In this document: in pieces, positions 48,760 through 56,871 of the stretch
Layout: each line of letters opens with the position of its first letter
How positions within the stretch are numbered: the first letter of the stretch is position 1
NCBI GenBank assembly: GCA_022839785.1
Contig: JALHJW010000009.1
Location: 120,273-184,272, forward strand
Direction: 5' to 3'
Origin: Desulfovibrio sp.
Lineage (GTDB): Bacteria; Desulfobacterota; Desulfovibrionia; Desulfovibrionales; Desulfovibrionaceae
DNA length: 64,000 nucleotides
Notes under the pieces: generated by a model
What the model was told of the DNA's origin: nothing
What the model saw: only the letters and a program-made list of their open reading frames with translations
Database searches by the model: none
Made by a program: the position numbers and the translations under genes

Positions 48760-49551
48760 TCAGCGGACGTCCGGCAGACGGGCCAGGAAGCGTTCCAGCA
48801 TGGCGTTGATCTGGTCCGGGACCTCCAGGGTCTGGAAGTGGCCCGAGAGGGCGGTCTGGGCGAAATGGGCCTGGGGGATGAGGCGGCGCAGGGCGGCCTG
48901 GTCGGTGCGCCGCCTGTGGGCCGCCACGTAGAGGAAGGGGCAGCGCACGGCGCGGGCCGCGGATTCGCAGTCCTGGTCGCGGAACAACTCCAGGAGGGCC
49001 AGGACCACGTGGCGCGGGGTGCGTAGGACGCGCTCCAGGATGGCCTGCCTGCGGTCCTGGTCGTCCTCGGGCGCGAACAGGGGCTCGAAAAAGTCGCGCA
49101 GGGAGGCTGCGTCGGTGTCGTTCTCGGCGGCGCGCAGCTTGCGCAGCAGCGGGTCGAGCCAGAGGTCCAGGCCGGGCGGAGGCAGCAGCGTGGAGTCCAG
49201 GGCCACGGCCGCCGTGACGAGGTCCGGCCGCGAGGCCGCCAGACGCACGGCCAGCGCGCCTCCCAGGCTGTGCCCCACGGCCGTCACGCGCGGCGCGTGC
49301 AGTTTCTTGCACAGCCAGGCGAGGTCGTCGGTCAGGGCGTGGAAGCTGTACGAGGCGTCCTGCGGCGCGCCGGAACGGCCGTGGCCGCGCAGGTCCGGGG
49401 CGAGGCAGCGGTGACGGGAGGAGAAGCGGTCGATCTGCGGCGCGAAAAAGGTCCCGTCGCAGGAATTGCCGTGGATGAAAAGCAGGACGGGTTCGCCCTG
49501 GCCCTGATCGCTGCAGTGAAGTTCGATTCCGTCGCGGATGAAGGTCGGCAT
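48760..49551 (-). CDS. Alpha/beta-fold hydrolase
   Basis: A 263-aa hydrolase. Oxyanion region FIHGNSCDGTFF, cap element PDLRGHGRSGAP, nucleophile elbow GHSLGG and late catalytic His in LSGHFQTLEVPDQIN. The Asp of the triad is probably between FLYVAAHRRRTD and that His. No signal peptide; substrate unknown. It lies downstream of fliI in the same direction (79 bp), where fliJ is found in many species. Confidence 0.86.
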   Translation of the reverse strand: MPTFIRDGIELHCSDQGQGEPVLLFIHGNSCDGTFFAPQIDRFSSRHRCLAPDLRGHGRSGAPQDASYSFHALTDDLAWLCKKLHAPRVTAVGHSLGGALAVRLAASRPDLVTAAVALDSTLLPPPGLDLWLDPLLRKLRAAENDTDAASLRDFFEPLFAPEDDQDRRQAILERVLRTPRHVVLALLELFRDQDCESAARAVRCPFLYVAAHRRRTDQAALRRLIPQAHFAQTALSGHFQTLEVPDQINAMLERFLARLPDVR

Positions 49552-49630
49552 GACGGCAGTCTAGCAGTCGCGGCGGCCGAAGGGAACCGCCGGGCCGCCG
49601 CCGTTCCGGGGGGAGGCCGGGACCGGCCGC

Positions 49631-51097
49631 CTAGCGCGCGGAGAAGCCGGGCCGGAGCAGGGGCGGCTCCTGGGCCGGACCGCCCTGCGCCTTGGGCGCG
49701 GCCGTGCCCTTCTGCGGGGGCTTGGGCTGGGGGGCGGGCTGCCCCGCCTGGGGCTGCGCCCCCAGGCTCTGGGCGAAGGCCTGATCGGCGCGGGCCGCCA
49801 GGGCCACGAGCTTCTCCATGGAGTCCTCCATGGGCGAGGACTCCTCCACGAGCTGGCGCAGGAAGTCGTTGATCGGGTCGACCATGGCGATGGCCTGGTC
49901 GATCTCCGGGTTGGAGCCGCGCGCGTAGGCGCCGATGTTGATCATGTCCTCCACGCGGCGGTAGGAGGAGAGGTTCTTGACCACGATGCGGCCCGCCTCC
50001 TTCTCCTGCCGGGTGGTGATGTCCGAGCGCAGACGCGAGACCGAGCGCAGCACGTCTATGGAAGGATAATGCCCCTGGTCGGCCAGGTCGCGGGTCAGGA
50101 CCACGTGGCCGTCGAGGATGGAGCGGGTGGCGTCGGCGATGGGTTCGGTGAGGTCGTCGCCGTCCACGAGCACGGTGTAGATGCCGGTGATGGAGCCGGA
50201 AAGGCTGCGGCCCGCGCGTTCGAGCAGCTTGGGCAGGGTCGAGAAGACCGACGGGGTGTAGCCGCCGCGCGTGGGCGGCTCCCCGGCGGCCAGGCCCACC
50301 TCGCGGCCCGCCATGCAGAAGCGGGTCACGGAGTCCATCATCAGGAGCACGTCCTTGCCCCGGTCGCGGAAGTATTCGGCCATGGCCGTGGCCGCGTAGG
50401 CGCAGCGCATGCGCACCAGGGGCGACTGGTCCGAGGTGGCGATGACCAGGACCGAGCGCTTCATGCCCTCGGGACCGAGGTCGCGCTCCATGAATTCCAG
50501 GACCTCGCGGCCGCGCTCGCCCACCAGGCAGATGACGTTGATGTCGGCCTTGGTGGTGCGGGCCATCATGCCCATGAGCGTCGACTTGCCGACGCCCGAG
50601 CCCGCCATGATGCCGACGCGCTGGCCCTTGCCCAGGGTCAGGAGGCTGTTCACGGCGCGCACGCCCACGTCCAGGCGCTCGGTGATGCGCGGCCGGTCCA
50701 GGGGGCTGGGCGGGTCGCTGTAGAGCGGGTAGTAGTCGTCGGGCGTGACCGGTCCGGCGCGGTCCAGGGGCTGGCCGAAGGCGTCCACGGCGCGGCCCAG
50801 GAAATTTCTTCCCACGGGCATGTGGGGCGGCAGCGAGGAGTTCTGGATCAGGGAGCCGGGCCGGATGCCGCGCATGTCCGAGTAGGGCATGAAGAGCAGC
50901 GCGCCGTCCCGGAAGCCCACCACCTCGGCGGGGATGCCCTCGGCGTTCTTCTCGTCGGGCAGCAGATGGCAGACCGAGCCCAGCGGGGCCTTCACCCCCC
51001 GACCCTCGGCGATGAGGCCCACGACCTTGGTGACCTTGCCGAAGGAGTTGGCGGGCTCCACGGTTTCCAGGAGCCGGAGGCAGCCGCGCGGGTCCAC
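49631..51097 (-). CDS. fliI: Flagellum-specific ATPase FliI
   Basis: ATPase of the flagellar type III export apparatus, 488 aa. Walker A GSGVGKST at 166-173, then ICLVGERGREVLEF, LLMMDSVTRFCMAGREVGLAAGEPPTRGGYTPSVF and the ATP-synthase-like core. The last 45 residues form a Pro/Gln/Ala-rich tail unusual for FliI. The start is GTG at 51097, one base after the fliH stop. fliJ is not found directly downstream. Confidence 0.96.
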   Translation of the reverse strand: MDPRGCLRLLETVEPANSFGKVTKVVGLIAEGRGVKAPLGSVCHLLPDEKNAEGIPAEVVGFRDGALLFMPYSDMRGIRPGSLIQNSSLPPHMPVGRNFLGRAVDAFGQPLDRAGPVTPDDYYPLYSDPPSPLDRPRITERLDVGVRAVNSLLTLGKGQRVGIMAGSGVGKSTLMGMMARTTKADINVICLVGERGREVLEFMERDLGPEGMKRSVLVIATSDQSPLVRMRCAYAATAMAEYFRDRGKDVLLMMDSVTRFCMAGREVGLAAGEPPTRGGYTPSVFSTLPKLLERAGRSLSGSITGIYTVLVDGDDLTEPIADATRSILDGHVVLTRDLADQGHYPSIDVLRSVSRLRSDITTRQEKEAGRIVVKNLSSYRRVEDMINIGAYARGSNPEIDQAIAMVDPINDFLRQLVEESSPMEDSMEKLVALAARADQAFAQSLGAQPQAGQPAPQPKPPQKGTAAPKAQGGPAQEPPLLRPGFSAR

Positions 51098-51098
51098 G

Positions 51099-51890
51099 TC
51101 AGTCCCCGGCCTCGGGCGGGGGGGGGCCGTCCGTCTCGGCGTCGGCCTCGGGGAAGGCCGGGGCCTGTCCCGAGGCGCTCTGCTCCAGGTAGACGAAGAT
51201 CTTCTCCACCGCGGCCCAGCGCGTGGCGACGGTGTTGTCCACCATGCCGTCCGCGGACTCGATGACCATGCCGCCCAGTTCGATGGCCGGGTCGGGCTTG
51301 ACGCGGTAGTGCTTGAGTTCGGGGAAGTGCTCGGCCATGTGCGTGACGATGGCGGAGAGCAGCTCGGATTCCTCGGGCTTGGCCCGGATGGTCAGGCTGC
51401 GCAGGGAGTCGATGGTTTCGAGCCCCTGGTCCATGAGTTTTTCCAGGATTTCGGCGCGGCGCTGGGAGAGCTCCACGGCCACGGTCTTCTCCACGGCCAT
51501 GCGGATGAGGTCGATGAAGTCCTTGCGTTGCGCGGTCCAGACCGCGCGGGCCTGGGTCTGCACGGCGGACAGGGCTTGGGCCACGGCCGCGGCCAGGGCG
51601 GTCTGCTCCTGCTCCACCTGCTCCCGAGCCTGGGCCAGCCCCTGCTCGAAGCCCTCGGCATGGGCCGCCTCCTTGATTCTGACGGCCTCGGCGCGGGCCT
51701 CCTCGATGATCTCGCGGGCCATGTCCTGGGCGCGCTGCTTGACGCGTTCGACCAGTTCGGCGTTGGTGGCCTGGTCCCAGACCAGCCTGCGCTTGCCCTC
51801 GATCTCCTGGATGGTGGAGACGTCCGGCCCCGGCGTGTCCACGCCCATGAAGACGCGGCCGGTGATCTTGCCCAGGCTAGATGAAGACAT
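51099..51890 (-). CDS. fliH: Flagellar assembly protein FliH
   Basis: Regulator and stator-like partner of FliI, 263 aa. Mostly charged helix with the long central coiled coil (AQDMAREIIEEARAEAVRIKEAAHAEGFEQGLAQAREQVEQEQ), whose GxxxG-like spacing is typical, and a C-terminal domain (VKPDPAIELGGMVIESADGMVDNTVATRW). It overlaps fliG by 14 bases. Confidence 0.9.
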   Translation of the reverse strand: MSSSSLGKITGRVFMGVDTPGPDVSTIQEIEGKRRLVWDQATNAELVERVKQRAQDMAREIIEEARAEAVRIKEAAHAEGFEQGLAQAREQVEQEQTALAAAVAQALSAVQTQARAVWTAQRKDFIDLIRMAVEKTVAVELSQRRAEILEKLMDQGLETIDSLRSLTIRAKPEESELLSAIVTHMAEHFPELKHYRVKPDPAIELGGMVIESADGMVDNTVATRWAAVEKIFVYLEQSASGQAPAFPEADAETDGPPPPEAGD

Positions 51891-52887
51891 CGCCCGATCC
51901 TCTGCCGACCACGATGCGGCCCTCGGCCTCCAGCCTGCGCACGGCCTTGACGATGTTCTGCTGCGCTCCCTCCACGTCGGAGAGGCGGACCGGCCCCATG
52001 ATCTCCAGGTCCTCCTGGATCATGGTCGCGGCGCGTTCGGAGAGGTTCTTGAAGAACTTCTCCTTGAGGTCGTCGGACGCGCCCTTGAGCCCCAAGGTGA
52101 GTTCGTCGTTGGAGACCTCCTTGAGCAGCTCGCGGATGGAGCGGTCGTCCAGGGCCTTGATGTCCTCGAAGACGAACATCAGGTTGCGGATCTCCTCCGC
52201 CATCTGGGCCGACTCCTCCTCGATCTCGGAGATGACCTCCTCCTCGGTCTGGCGGTCCACGGCGTTGAGGATTTCGGCCACGGCGTTGACGCCGCCGACT
52301 TTCTTGCCTTCCTTGCCGCCCATGGCGATGAGCTGGGACTGCAGCACCTTGTCCACTTCCATGAGCATTTCCTCGGCCACGGCCTCCAGTTTGGCCAGGC
52401 GCATGAGGACCTCGGCGCGCACGCCCGAGGGCAGGTTCTGCAACAGTTCCGCGGCCTGGTCCGGGTGCAGGTGGCCGAGGATCAGGGCCAGGGTCTGCGG
52501 GTGCTCGTTGCGCAGGATCTGGGCCAGGATGCGGGGGGAGACGTTCTCCAGTTCGCGGAAGGGCGCGGGGCCGGACTCCAGTTCGAGCTGGTCCATGATG
52601 TACTTGGCGGTGTCGCCGTCCAGCGACCGGGTGAGCAGCCGCTTGACCTGCTCCGGGCCGCCCATGAGCAGTTCGTGGCCGTAGGCGAGGGTCTCGTTGT
52701 ACTCGCGCAGGACCTCTTCCACCTGTTCCTTGGGCACGGACTCCATCTGGAGCATGGCCCTGGAGACCGCGGCGATCTCGGTGCGCTCCATGCGCTTGAA
52801 GACCTCGGCGGTGAACTTCTCGCCCAGGGCGAGGAGCAGTATCGCCGATTTCTGGGGTCCGCTGAATCCGCCCTGCTGCTGCGCCAT
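51877..52887 (-). CDS. fliG: Flagellar motor switch protein FliG
   Basis: Rotor/switch protein, 336 aa. Three-domain family pattern with SGPQKSAILLLALGEKFTAEVFKRM, the EHPQTLALILGHLHPDQAAELL middle domain and the torque-generating C-terminal LMFVFEDIKALDDRSIRELLKEV (charged residues that contact MotA). Its start is adjacent to the fliF stop. Interacts with FliF below and FliM. Confidence 0.96.
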   Translation of the reverse strand: MAQQQGGFSGPQKSAILLLALGEKFTAEVFKRMERTEIAAVSRAMLQMESVPKEQVEEVLREYNETLAYGHELLMGGPEQVKRLLTRSLDGDTAKYIMDQLELESGPAPFRELENVSPRILAQILRNEHPQTLALILGHLHPDQAAELLQNLPSGVRAEVLMRLAKLEAVAEEMLMEVDKVLQSQLIAMGGKEGKKVGGVNAVAEILNAVDRQTEEEVISEIEEESAQMAEEIRNLMFVFEDIKALDDRSIRELLKEVSNDELTLGLKGASDDLKEKFFKNLSERAATMIQEDLEIMGPVRLSDVEGAQQNIVKAVRRLEAEGRIVVGRGSGDVFI

Positions 52888-54492
52888 TTACGCGGCCTCC
52901 TGCTTGAGCCAGCTCTTGAGCACCGCCACGGCCTGGTCCATGTCCTGCTCGGAGAGCTGCAGGGCCTGGGCCTTGGCGTTTTCCAGGCGGCGCTGCAGAT
53001 CCAGCGCCTCCTCTTCGATGCCCTCCTCCAGGGCGAGGCGTTCGTCGGCCTCGGGCAGACCCACGAGTTCCTCCACGTCCTCCTCGGCCACGCGGGGCTT
53101 GATGAGCGCCAGGACCACGGGCCGGACCACCAGGATCAGGAAGAGGAAGATCAGCAGGCCGTTGAGGAAGGGCTTGCCCAGGCGCTGCGTGTATTCGAGC
53201 ATGGTCTGCAGCAGGCTCGGCTCGGCGAAGAGGTCCGGGCCGCCGAAGGAGACCGACGTGACCTCGATGCTGTCGCCGCGCGCCTGGTCGAAGCCCACCG
53301 CGTTCTGCACCAGCTGCCGGATCTGGGTCAGTTCCTGTTCGCTTCTGGGCACGAAGACCTTCTGCCCGTCCGGCTGGCCGCTGTCCTGGTAGACGCCGTC
53401 CACGATAACCGCGATGGAAAGCCGTTTCAACTCCCCGACGGCGTCGACGATCTGTTGTTCTTCCTTGTTGATCTCGAAGTTCGTGGTGCGCGTCTCGCGG
53501 TTGCCCTGCTGCGTGGAGAGGGAGCCGGAGAAGCCGTCGCCGCGGAAGTTGGGGTCGGGCACGCCGCCTTCGATGTTGGCGCGGCCCTGGTTGGATTCCT
53601 CGGAGCGGGTCTCGGAGCGGACCACGGCGGAGGAGGGGTCGTAGCTCTCGCGCTTGATGGTGCGCTGGGAGTAGTCCACGTCGGCGTTGACGCGGGCCAC
53701 GAGCTTGCCCGGGCCGCCGGTGAAGGGCAGGAGCAGTTGCTCGATGCGCCGCTCCAGGCTGCGCTCCATGTTCGCCTTGTAGTCCATCTGGGCCATGGTC
53801 ATGCCGGAGAGCGAGTCGTCGGCCTCGGGCTGGTAGAGGACCTGGCCGCGCGTGTCCGCGATGGTGATGTTGGCCTTCTTCAGGCCCTCCACCGCCGAGG
53901 CCACGAGGTTGACCACGGCCTGCAACTGCTTCTGCTGCAGCTTGTGGCCCTCGCGCAGTTGGAGGATGACCGAGGCCGAGGCCGGAAGCTCCTCCTCGAT
54001 GAACAGGGACTTGGCCGGGATGGAGAGATGCACGCGGGCGCGCTCCACCTCGGGAAACTCCATGATGGTGCGGGCCAGTTCGCCCTGCAGGGCGCGCTGG
54101 TAGTTGATGCGCTGCACGAAGTCGGTCTGGCCGATCTTGACTTCGTCGAAGATCTCGAAGCCCAGACCCTGGCCGTGCACCGCGCCCTCGCCCGCGATCT
54201 TGAGGCGGATGTCGTAGACCTGATCGGCCGGGACCAGCACCGTGGTGCCGTTGTCCTCCAGCTGGTAGGGGATCTTCTGGGCCTGGAGCAGGCCCACGAC
54301 GCGGTTGGCGTCCTCGGTGTAGAGCTTGGTGTACAGGACCTTCCAGTCCGGCCGGTTGAGGAAGTAGACCATGAGCACGAAGGCCAGGACCACGGAGGCC
54401 GCGAGGCCGCCGATGAGGACCCGCTGGGCGATGGTGCGCTTGCCCCAGAACATGTTCAGCCTGTTGAAGGTGCTCTCGATGAAAGGCGGCAT
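52888..54492 (-). CDS. fliF: Flagellar MS-ring protein FliF
   Basis: MS-ring component, 534 aa. Transmembrane helices at about 25-45 and 440-462 flank the periplasmic region with the YscJ/FliF motif (VLYTKLYTEDANRVVGLLQAQKIPYQLEDNG). The C-terminal cytoplasmic tail (DQAVAVLKSWLKQEA) binds FliG. The gene lies 84 bases after fliE. Confidence 0.96.
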   Translation of the reverse strand: MPPFIESTFNRLNMFWGKRTIAQRVLIGGLAASVVLAFVLMVYFLNRPDWKVLYTKLYTEDANRVVGLLQAQKIPYQLEDNGTTVLVPADQVYDIRLKIAGEGAVHGQGLGFEIFDEVKIGQTDFVQRINYQRALQGELARTIMEFPEVERARVHLSIPAKSLFIEEELPASASVILQLREGHKLQQKQLQAVVNLVASAVEGLKKANITIADTRGQVLYQPEADDSLSGMTMAQMDYKANMERSLERRIEQLLLPFTGGPGKLVARVNADVDYSQRTIKRESYDPSSAVVRSETRSEESNQGRANIEGGVPDPNFRGDGFSGSLSTQQGNRETRTTNFEINKEEQQIVDAVGELKRLSIAVIVDGVYQDSGQPDGQKVFVPRSEQELTQIRQLVQNAVGFDQARGDSIEVTSVSFGGPDLFAEPSLLQTMLEYTQRLGKPFLNGLLIFLFLILVVRPVVLALIKPRVAEEDVEELVGLPEADERLALEEGIEEEALDLQRRLENAKAQALQLSEQDMDQAVAVLKSWLKQEAA

Positions 54493-54576
54493 GAGGGTCT
54501 CCTCCGGTCGATCTGGCGTCTTCGTGGTCGCTCGTTACGAACTGTCCGGGCGCGGCGCGGGTCAAAATCCCGGCGG

Positions 54577-54912
54577 CTACATCTGCATGCGCATCATTTC
54601 CTGATACGCGGTCATGACCTTGTTGCGCACGGCCGAGGTCAGGCTCACGGCCAGTCCGGCCTTCTGCAGGTGGATCATGAGTTCGTGCACGTTGGTGTTC
54701 TTGCCCGTGGCGAACTCCTGGACCATGGCCTCGCCCTGGATCTGCATGTCGTTGACCTGCCGGATCGAGTCGCTCATGGTCTTGCTGAAGCCCTCTGTCC
54801 GGGCGGGCTCCTTGGGCATCTGGGCCTGGATGGCCTGCTGCTCGGTCTGGATCTTCTGGATGCTGCTGCCGTACGCCTTGAGGGCGGCGCTGCCGATGGC
54901 GGTGATGGCCAT
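54577..54912 (-). CDS. fliE: Flagellar hook-basal body complex protein FliE
   Basis: Small adaptor (111 aa) joining MS ring and rod. The C-terminal half has the signature FSKTMSDSIRQVNDMQIQGEAMVQEFATGKNTNVHELMIHLQKAGLAVSLTSAVRNKVMTAYQEMMRMQM-type residues, diagnostic of FliE; the N-terminal part is variable. It lies 15 bases after flgC. Confidence 0.94.
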   Translation of the reverse strand: MAITAIGSAALKAYGSSIQKIQTEQQAIQAQMPKEPARTEGFSKTMSDSIRQVNDMQIQGEAMVQEFATGKNTNVHELMIHLQKAGLAVSLTSAVRNKVMTAYQEMMRMQM

Positions 54913-54927
54913 GACGATTCTCCCGGG

Positions 54928-55368
54928 TTAGCCCTGACCGATGGTCAGCGCCTTGGTGTACATGGTCTTGGCGGCCTCGATGGAGGCCGCGCCCGCTTCG
55001 TAGGAACGGGTGGCCGTGATCATGTTGGCCATCTCCTCCACCACGTTGATGTCCGGAAAGCGGACGTAGCCGTCCTCGCCCGCGTCGGGGTGGCCCGGGT
55101 CGTGGACCATCTTGAAGGGCCGCTTGTCGGCCACGATGCCCGTGACCTTCACACCCTTGAGTTCGCGGTTGTTGGGGTCCCACATCTCCTTGGAGAAGGG
55201 GTCGAAGACGTCCGTGGTCTCCACGGAGATGGTCTTGCGCACGTAGGGGCCGCCCTCCACCGTGCGCGTGGTGTTGATGTTGGCCAGGTTCATGGAGATG
55301 ACGTTGAGGTAGGAGCGCTGCGCCCCCAGGCCGGAGGCCGCGACGTCCAGGGCCGACATGAAGTCCAT
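54928..55368 (-). CDS. flgC: Flagellar basal-body rod protein FlgC
   Basis: Proximal rod protein, 146 aa. The N-terminal rod domain reads ALDVAASGLGAQRSYLNVISMNLANINTT and the C-terminal YVRFPDINVVEEMANMITATRSYEAGAASIEAAK, the two conserved rod/hook ends that form a coiled bundle. It starts one base after the flgB stop. Confidence 0.96.
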   Translation of the reverse strand: MDFMSALDVAASGLGAQRSYLNVISMNLANINTTRTVEGGPYVRKTISVETTDVFDPFSKEMWDPNNRELKGVKVTGIVADKRPFKMVHDPGHPDAGEDGYVRFPDINVVEEMANMITATRSYEAGAASIEAAKTMYTKALTIGQG

Positions 55369-55369
55369 G

Positions 55370-55777
55370 TTACTTGCCTCCCTCGGAGATGATCTTGCTC
55401 ACGCCGGTGAAGTGCCGCTGCATGACGGTCGTCAGGGCGTTGTACTGCATGGAGTTCTTGGACATGACCGCCATTTCCCTGTCCAGGTCCACGCGGTCCT
55501 CGCCGTAGATGTAGCGGGGCTGGAAATCCTGCATGACCTTGCCGTCGTAGCCCTCGGGGTCGAACTGGGCGGGCATGTGGCCCTGCTCGGTCTTGGTCAT
55601 CCGTCCCCGCATGTCCAGGTTCAGGGCCTGCTGCAGCTCCTTCTCGAACTCGATGCTGCGCGGGCGGTAGCGGGGCGTGGTGATGTTCGACAGGTTGCCC
55701 ATGACGAGGTTTTGACGCTCCAGCTGCAGGTCCATGACCTTCGCAGCGACCTGCATGTGGGGTCGCATCAGTTTCAT
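55370..55777 (-). CDS. flgB: Flagellar basal-body rod protein FlgB
   Basis: First rod protein and first gene of the flgB-flgC-fliE-fliF-fliG-fliH-fliI operon, 135 aa. The rod signature NLVMGNLSNITTPRYRPRSIEFEKEL and the C-terminal EMAVMSKNSMQYNALTTVMQRHF are standard. ATG 55777 follows AAGGAGGCCGAGGA. A sigma-54 promoter lies about 80 bases upstream. Confidence 0.95.
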   Translation of the reverse strand: MKLMRPHMQVAAKVMDLQLERQNLVMGNLSNITTPRYRPRSIEFEKELQQALNLDMRGRMTKTEQGHMPAQFDPEGYDGKVMQDFQPRYIYGEDRVDLDREMAVMSKNSMQYNALTTVMQRHFTGVSKIISEGGK

Positions 55778-55823
55778 TCCTCGGCCTCCTTCGCGGCTTT
55801 GCGGGGTTTTCCCCGGCATCGCG

Positions 55824-55844
55824 CCGCACCTTCGGACGGTGCGG
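55824..55844 (-). promoter_or_regulatory. Leader hairpin in the flgB 5' untranslated region
   Basis: CCGCACC (55824-55830) pairs perfectly with GGTGCGG (55838-55844). It falls within the first bases of the transcript expected from the sigma-54 promoter at 55858-55874. It may stabilise the mRNA; no T-run follows. Confidence 0.4.
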
Positions 55845-55857
55845 ACGCGGAGCCTGA

Positions 55858-55874
55858 AGCAAGGGGCGTTCCAA
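55858..55874 (-). promoter_or_regulatory. Sigma-54 promoter of the flgB operon
   Basis: On the minus strand TTGGAACGCCCCTTGCT fits the consensus YTGGMACGN4TTGCW at every fixed position, with GG and GC exactly 10 bases apart (-24/-12). The expected start is near 55846, about 70 bases before the flgB ATG. Confidence 0.85.
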
Positions 55875-55941
55875 GCTGGCAATGCGCTGATATTGCTTGA
55901 TTTTTGTTGATAATTGCGGAAGAGGGGGCGTCGGGAAACCG

Positions 55942-55976
55942 AACGGTCCCGGCCCGCGGGCACCAAACGGTCCGGC
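55942..55976. repeat. Repeated AACGGTCC elements between divergent sigma-54 promoters
   Basis: AACGGTCCCGGC (55942-55953) and AACGGTCCGGC (55966-55976) repeat 24 bases apart, each preceded by ACC so that ACCgaaCGGT-type partial palindromes result. A GCAAT...ATTGC inverted repeat (55879-55896) and another ATTGC (55913-55917) lie closer to flgB. These are candidate binding sites for the activator of both promoters. The remaining 55778-56151 region has no coding sequence. Confidence 0.4.
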
Positions 55977-56031
55977 ACGGCGCGTGCATCAATCCATATG
56001 GACGCAACGCCGGGGCAGACGGGGGACGTGT

Positions 56032-56048
56032 TTGGCACGCTGTTTGCT
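56032..56048 (+). promoter_or_regulatory. Sigma-54 promoter of the TPR gene
   Basis: TTGGCACGCTGTTTGCT matches the sigma-54 consensus exactly (TTGGCACG, four bases, TTGCT). It directs transcription to the right, starting near 56060, about 90 bases before the TPR gene ATG at 56152. It diverges from the flgB promoter at a distance of about 160 bases. Confidence 0.88.
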
Positions 56049-56151
56049 TCGGACAGTTCGCCCGCTTTGGGCGGAAAAAATGGCCCGACCGTGAGCGTTC
56101 CTGAGGAGGAACCAGGGCCACGCTGAACATCCCCCAGCGGAGGGAGGAGTC

Positions 56152-56718
56152 ATGAGTCACCTGGATTACGAGATCAACAAAGAACTCGGCGAATGCTACC
56201 TGTTCATGGGCGACCTGGACAAGGCTGAGGAGTACTACCGCAAGGCGGCCAGCTCCAACGGCGTGCACCCCGACCCGTACCTCGGGCTGGCGACCATCGC
56301 CGTGCAGCGCGGGGACCTCGGGAACGCGCTGTCGTTGTACCGCAAGGCGGACGGCATCCACAGCGACGACAAATCTCTGGCCGGCATGGCCCTGATCGAG
56401 TCCGAGACCGGGCTGCACATGGAGGCCTTCGGGCACTTCGCCGCGGCCTTGGAACTCAATCCGGAGAACATGATCGCCGTTTTCGGCATCATCCGGATGG
56501 GGCATGCCACCAATCGCCTGGCTGAAGTCGTGCCGTACCTGGAGGCCTGCCTGGCCCTCAATCCGTCCAAGCACGAGATCCGCTACTCGCTGGCGGGCTG
56601 CAGGATGTGCCTGGGCGACGCCGAGGGCGCGGCGGCGGAGCTTTCCAGGATACTGGAGGCCGACCCGGACAACGCTCCGGCCAAGGAACTGTTCGCGCAG
56701 ATCCGCCAGGCGGCGTGA
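56152..56718 (+). CDS. TPR protein under a sigma-54 promoter
   Basis: A soluble 188-aa protein built from about four to five tetratricopeptide repeats (for example ELGECYLFMGDLDKAEEYYRKAASS, GLATIAVQRGDLGNALSLYRKA, GHFAAALELNPENMIAVFGIIRMG, RYSLAGCRMCLGDAEGAAAELSRIL). No signal peptide. GGAGGAG lies upstream of the ATG. The promoter and divergence from the basal-body operon suggest a flagellar assembly or motility scaffold; the partner is unknown. Confidence 0.82.
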   Translation: MSHLDYEINKELGECYLFMGDLDKAEEYYRKAASSNGVHPDPYLGLATIAVQRGDLGNALSLYRKADGIHSDDKSLAGMALIESETGLHMEAFGHFAAALELNPENMIAVFGIIRMGHATNRLAEVVPYLEACLALNPSKHEIRYSLAGCRMCLGDAEGAAAELSRILEADPDNAPAKELFAQIRQAA

Positions 56719-56751
56719 CGCCGAAGGAATGACTCCCCTCCCATTGTGCGT

Positions 56752-56787
56752 CCCGCTCGCACCCGCGGCGGTGCGGGTGCGGGCGGG
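56752..56787 (+). terminator. Long GC-rich hairpin after the TPR gene
   Basis: CCCGCTCGCACCCGC (56752-56766) pairs with GCGGGTGCGGGCGGG (56773-56787), 15 pairs including one T-G, with a 6-base loop. It lies 33 bases after the TPR gene stop and 85 bases before purH. The lack of a T-run makes it a weak terminator candidate or an mRNA-end stabiliser. Confidence 0.45.
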
Positions 56788-56830
56788 GCGCCGTCCAAGG
56801 GAGGCGGGGAGCGGCTTGCCAAGCGCACCC

Positions 56831-56854
56831 TTTTGGGGCAGTGTCCGCCCAAAA
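56831..56854 (+). promoter_or_regulatory. purH leader hairpin TTTTGGG/CCCAAAA
   Basis: TTTTGGG (56831-56837) pairs perfectly with CCCAAAA (56848-56854), loop 10 bases. Its arms are the same as those of the guaA leader hairpin (TTTGGG/CCCAAA), and it ends 17 bases before the purH ATG, also like guaA. The loop lacks the GGTACAAG string. Confidence 0.35.
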
Positions 56855-56871
56855 GCATTGGGGGTGCGTGC

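Noticed and set aside
51313..55392. A plus-strand frame over 1300 codons long opposite the flagellar operon
   Set aside because: It mirrors fliH to flgC, all of which have family motifs; its product has shadow-frame composition with no recognisable domain.
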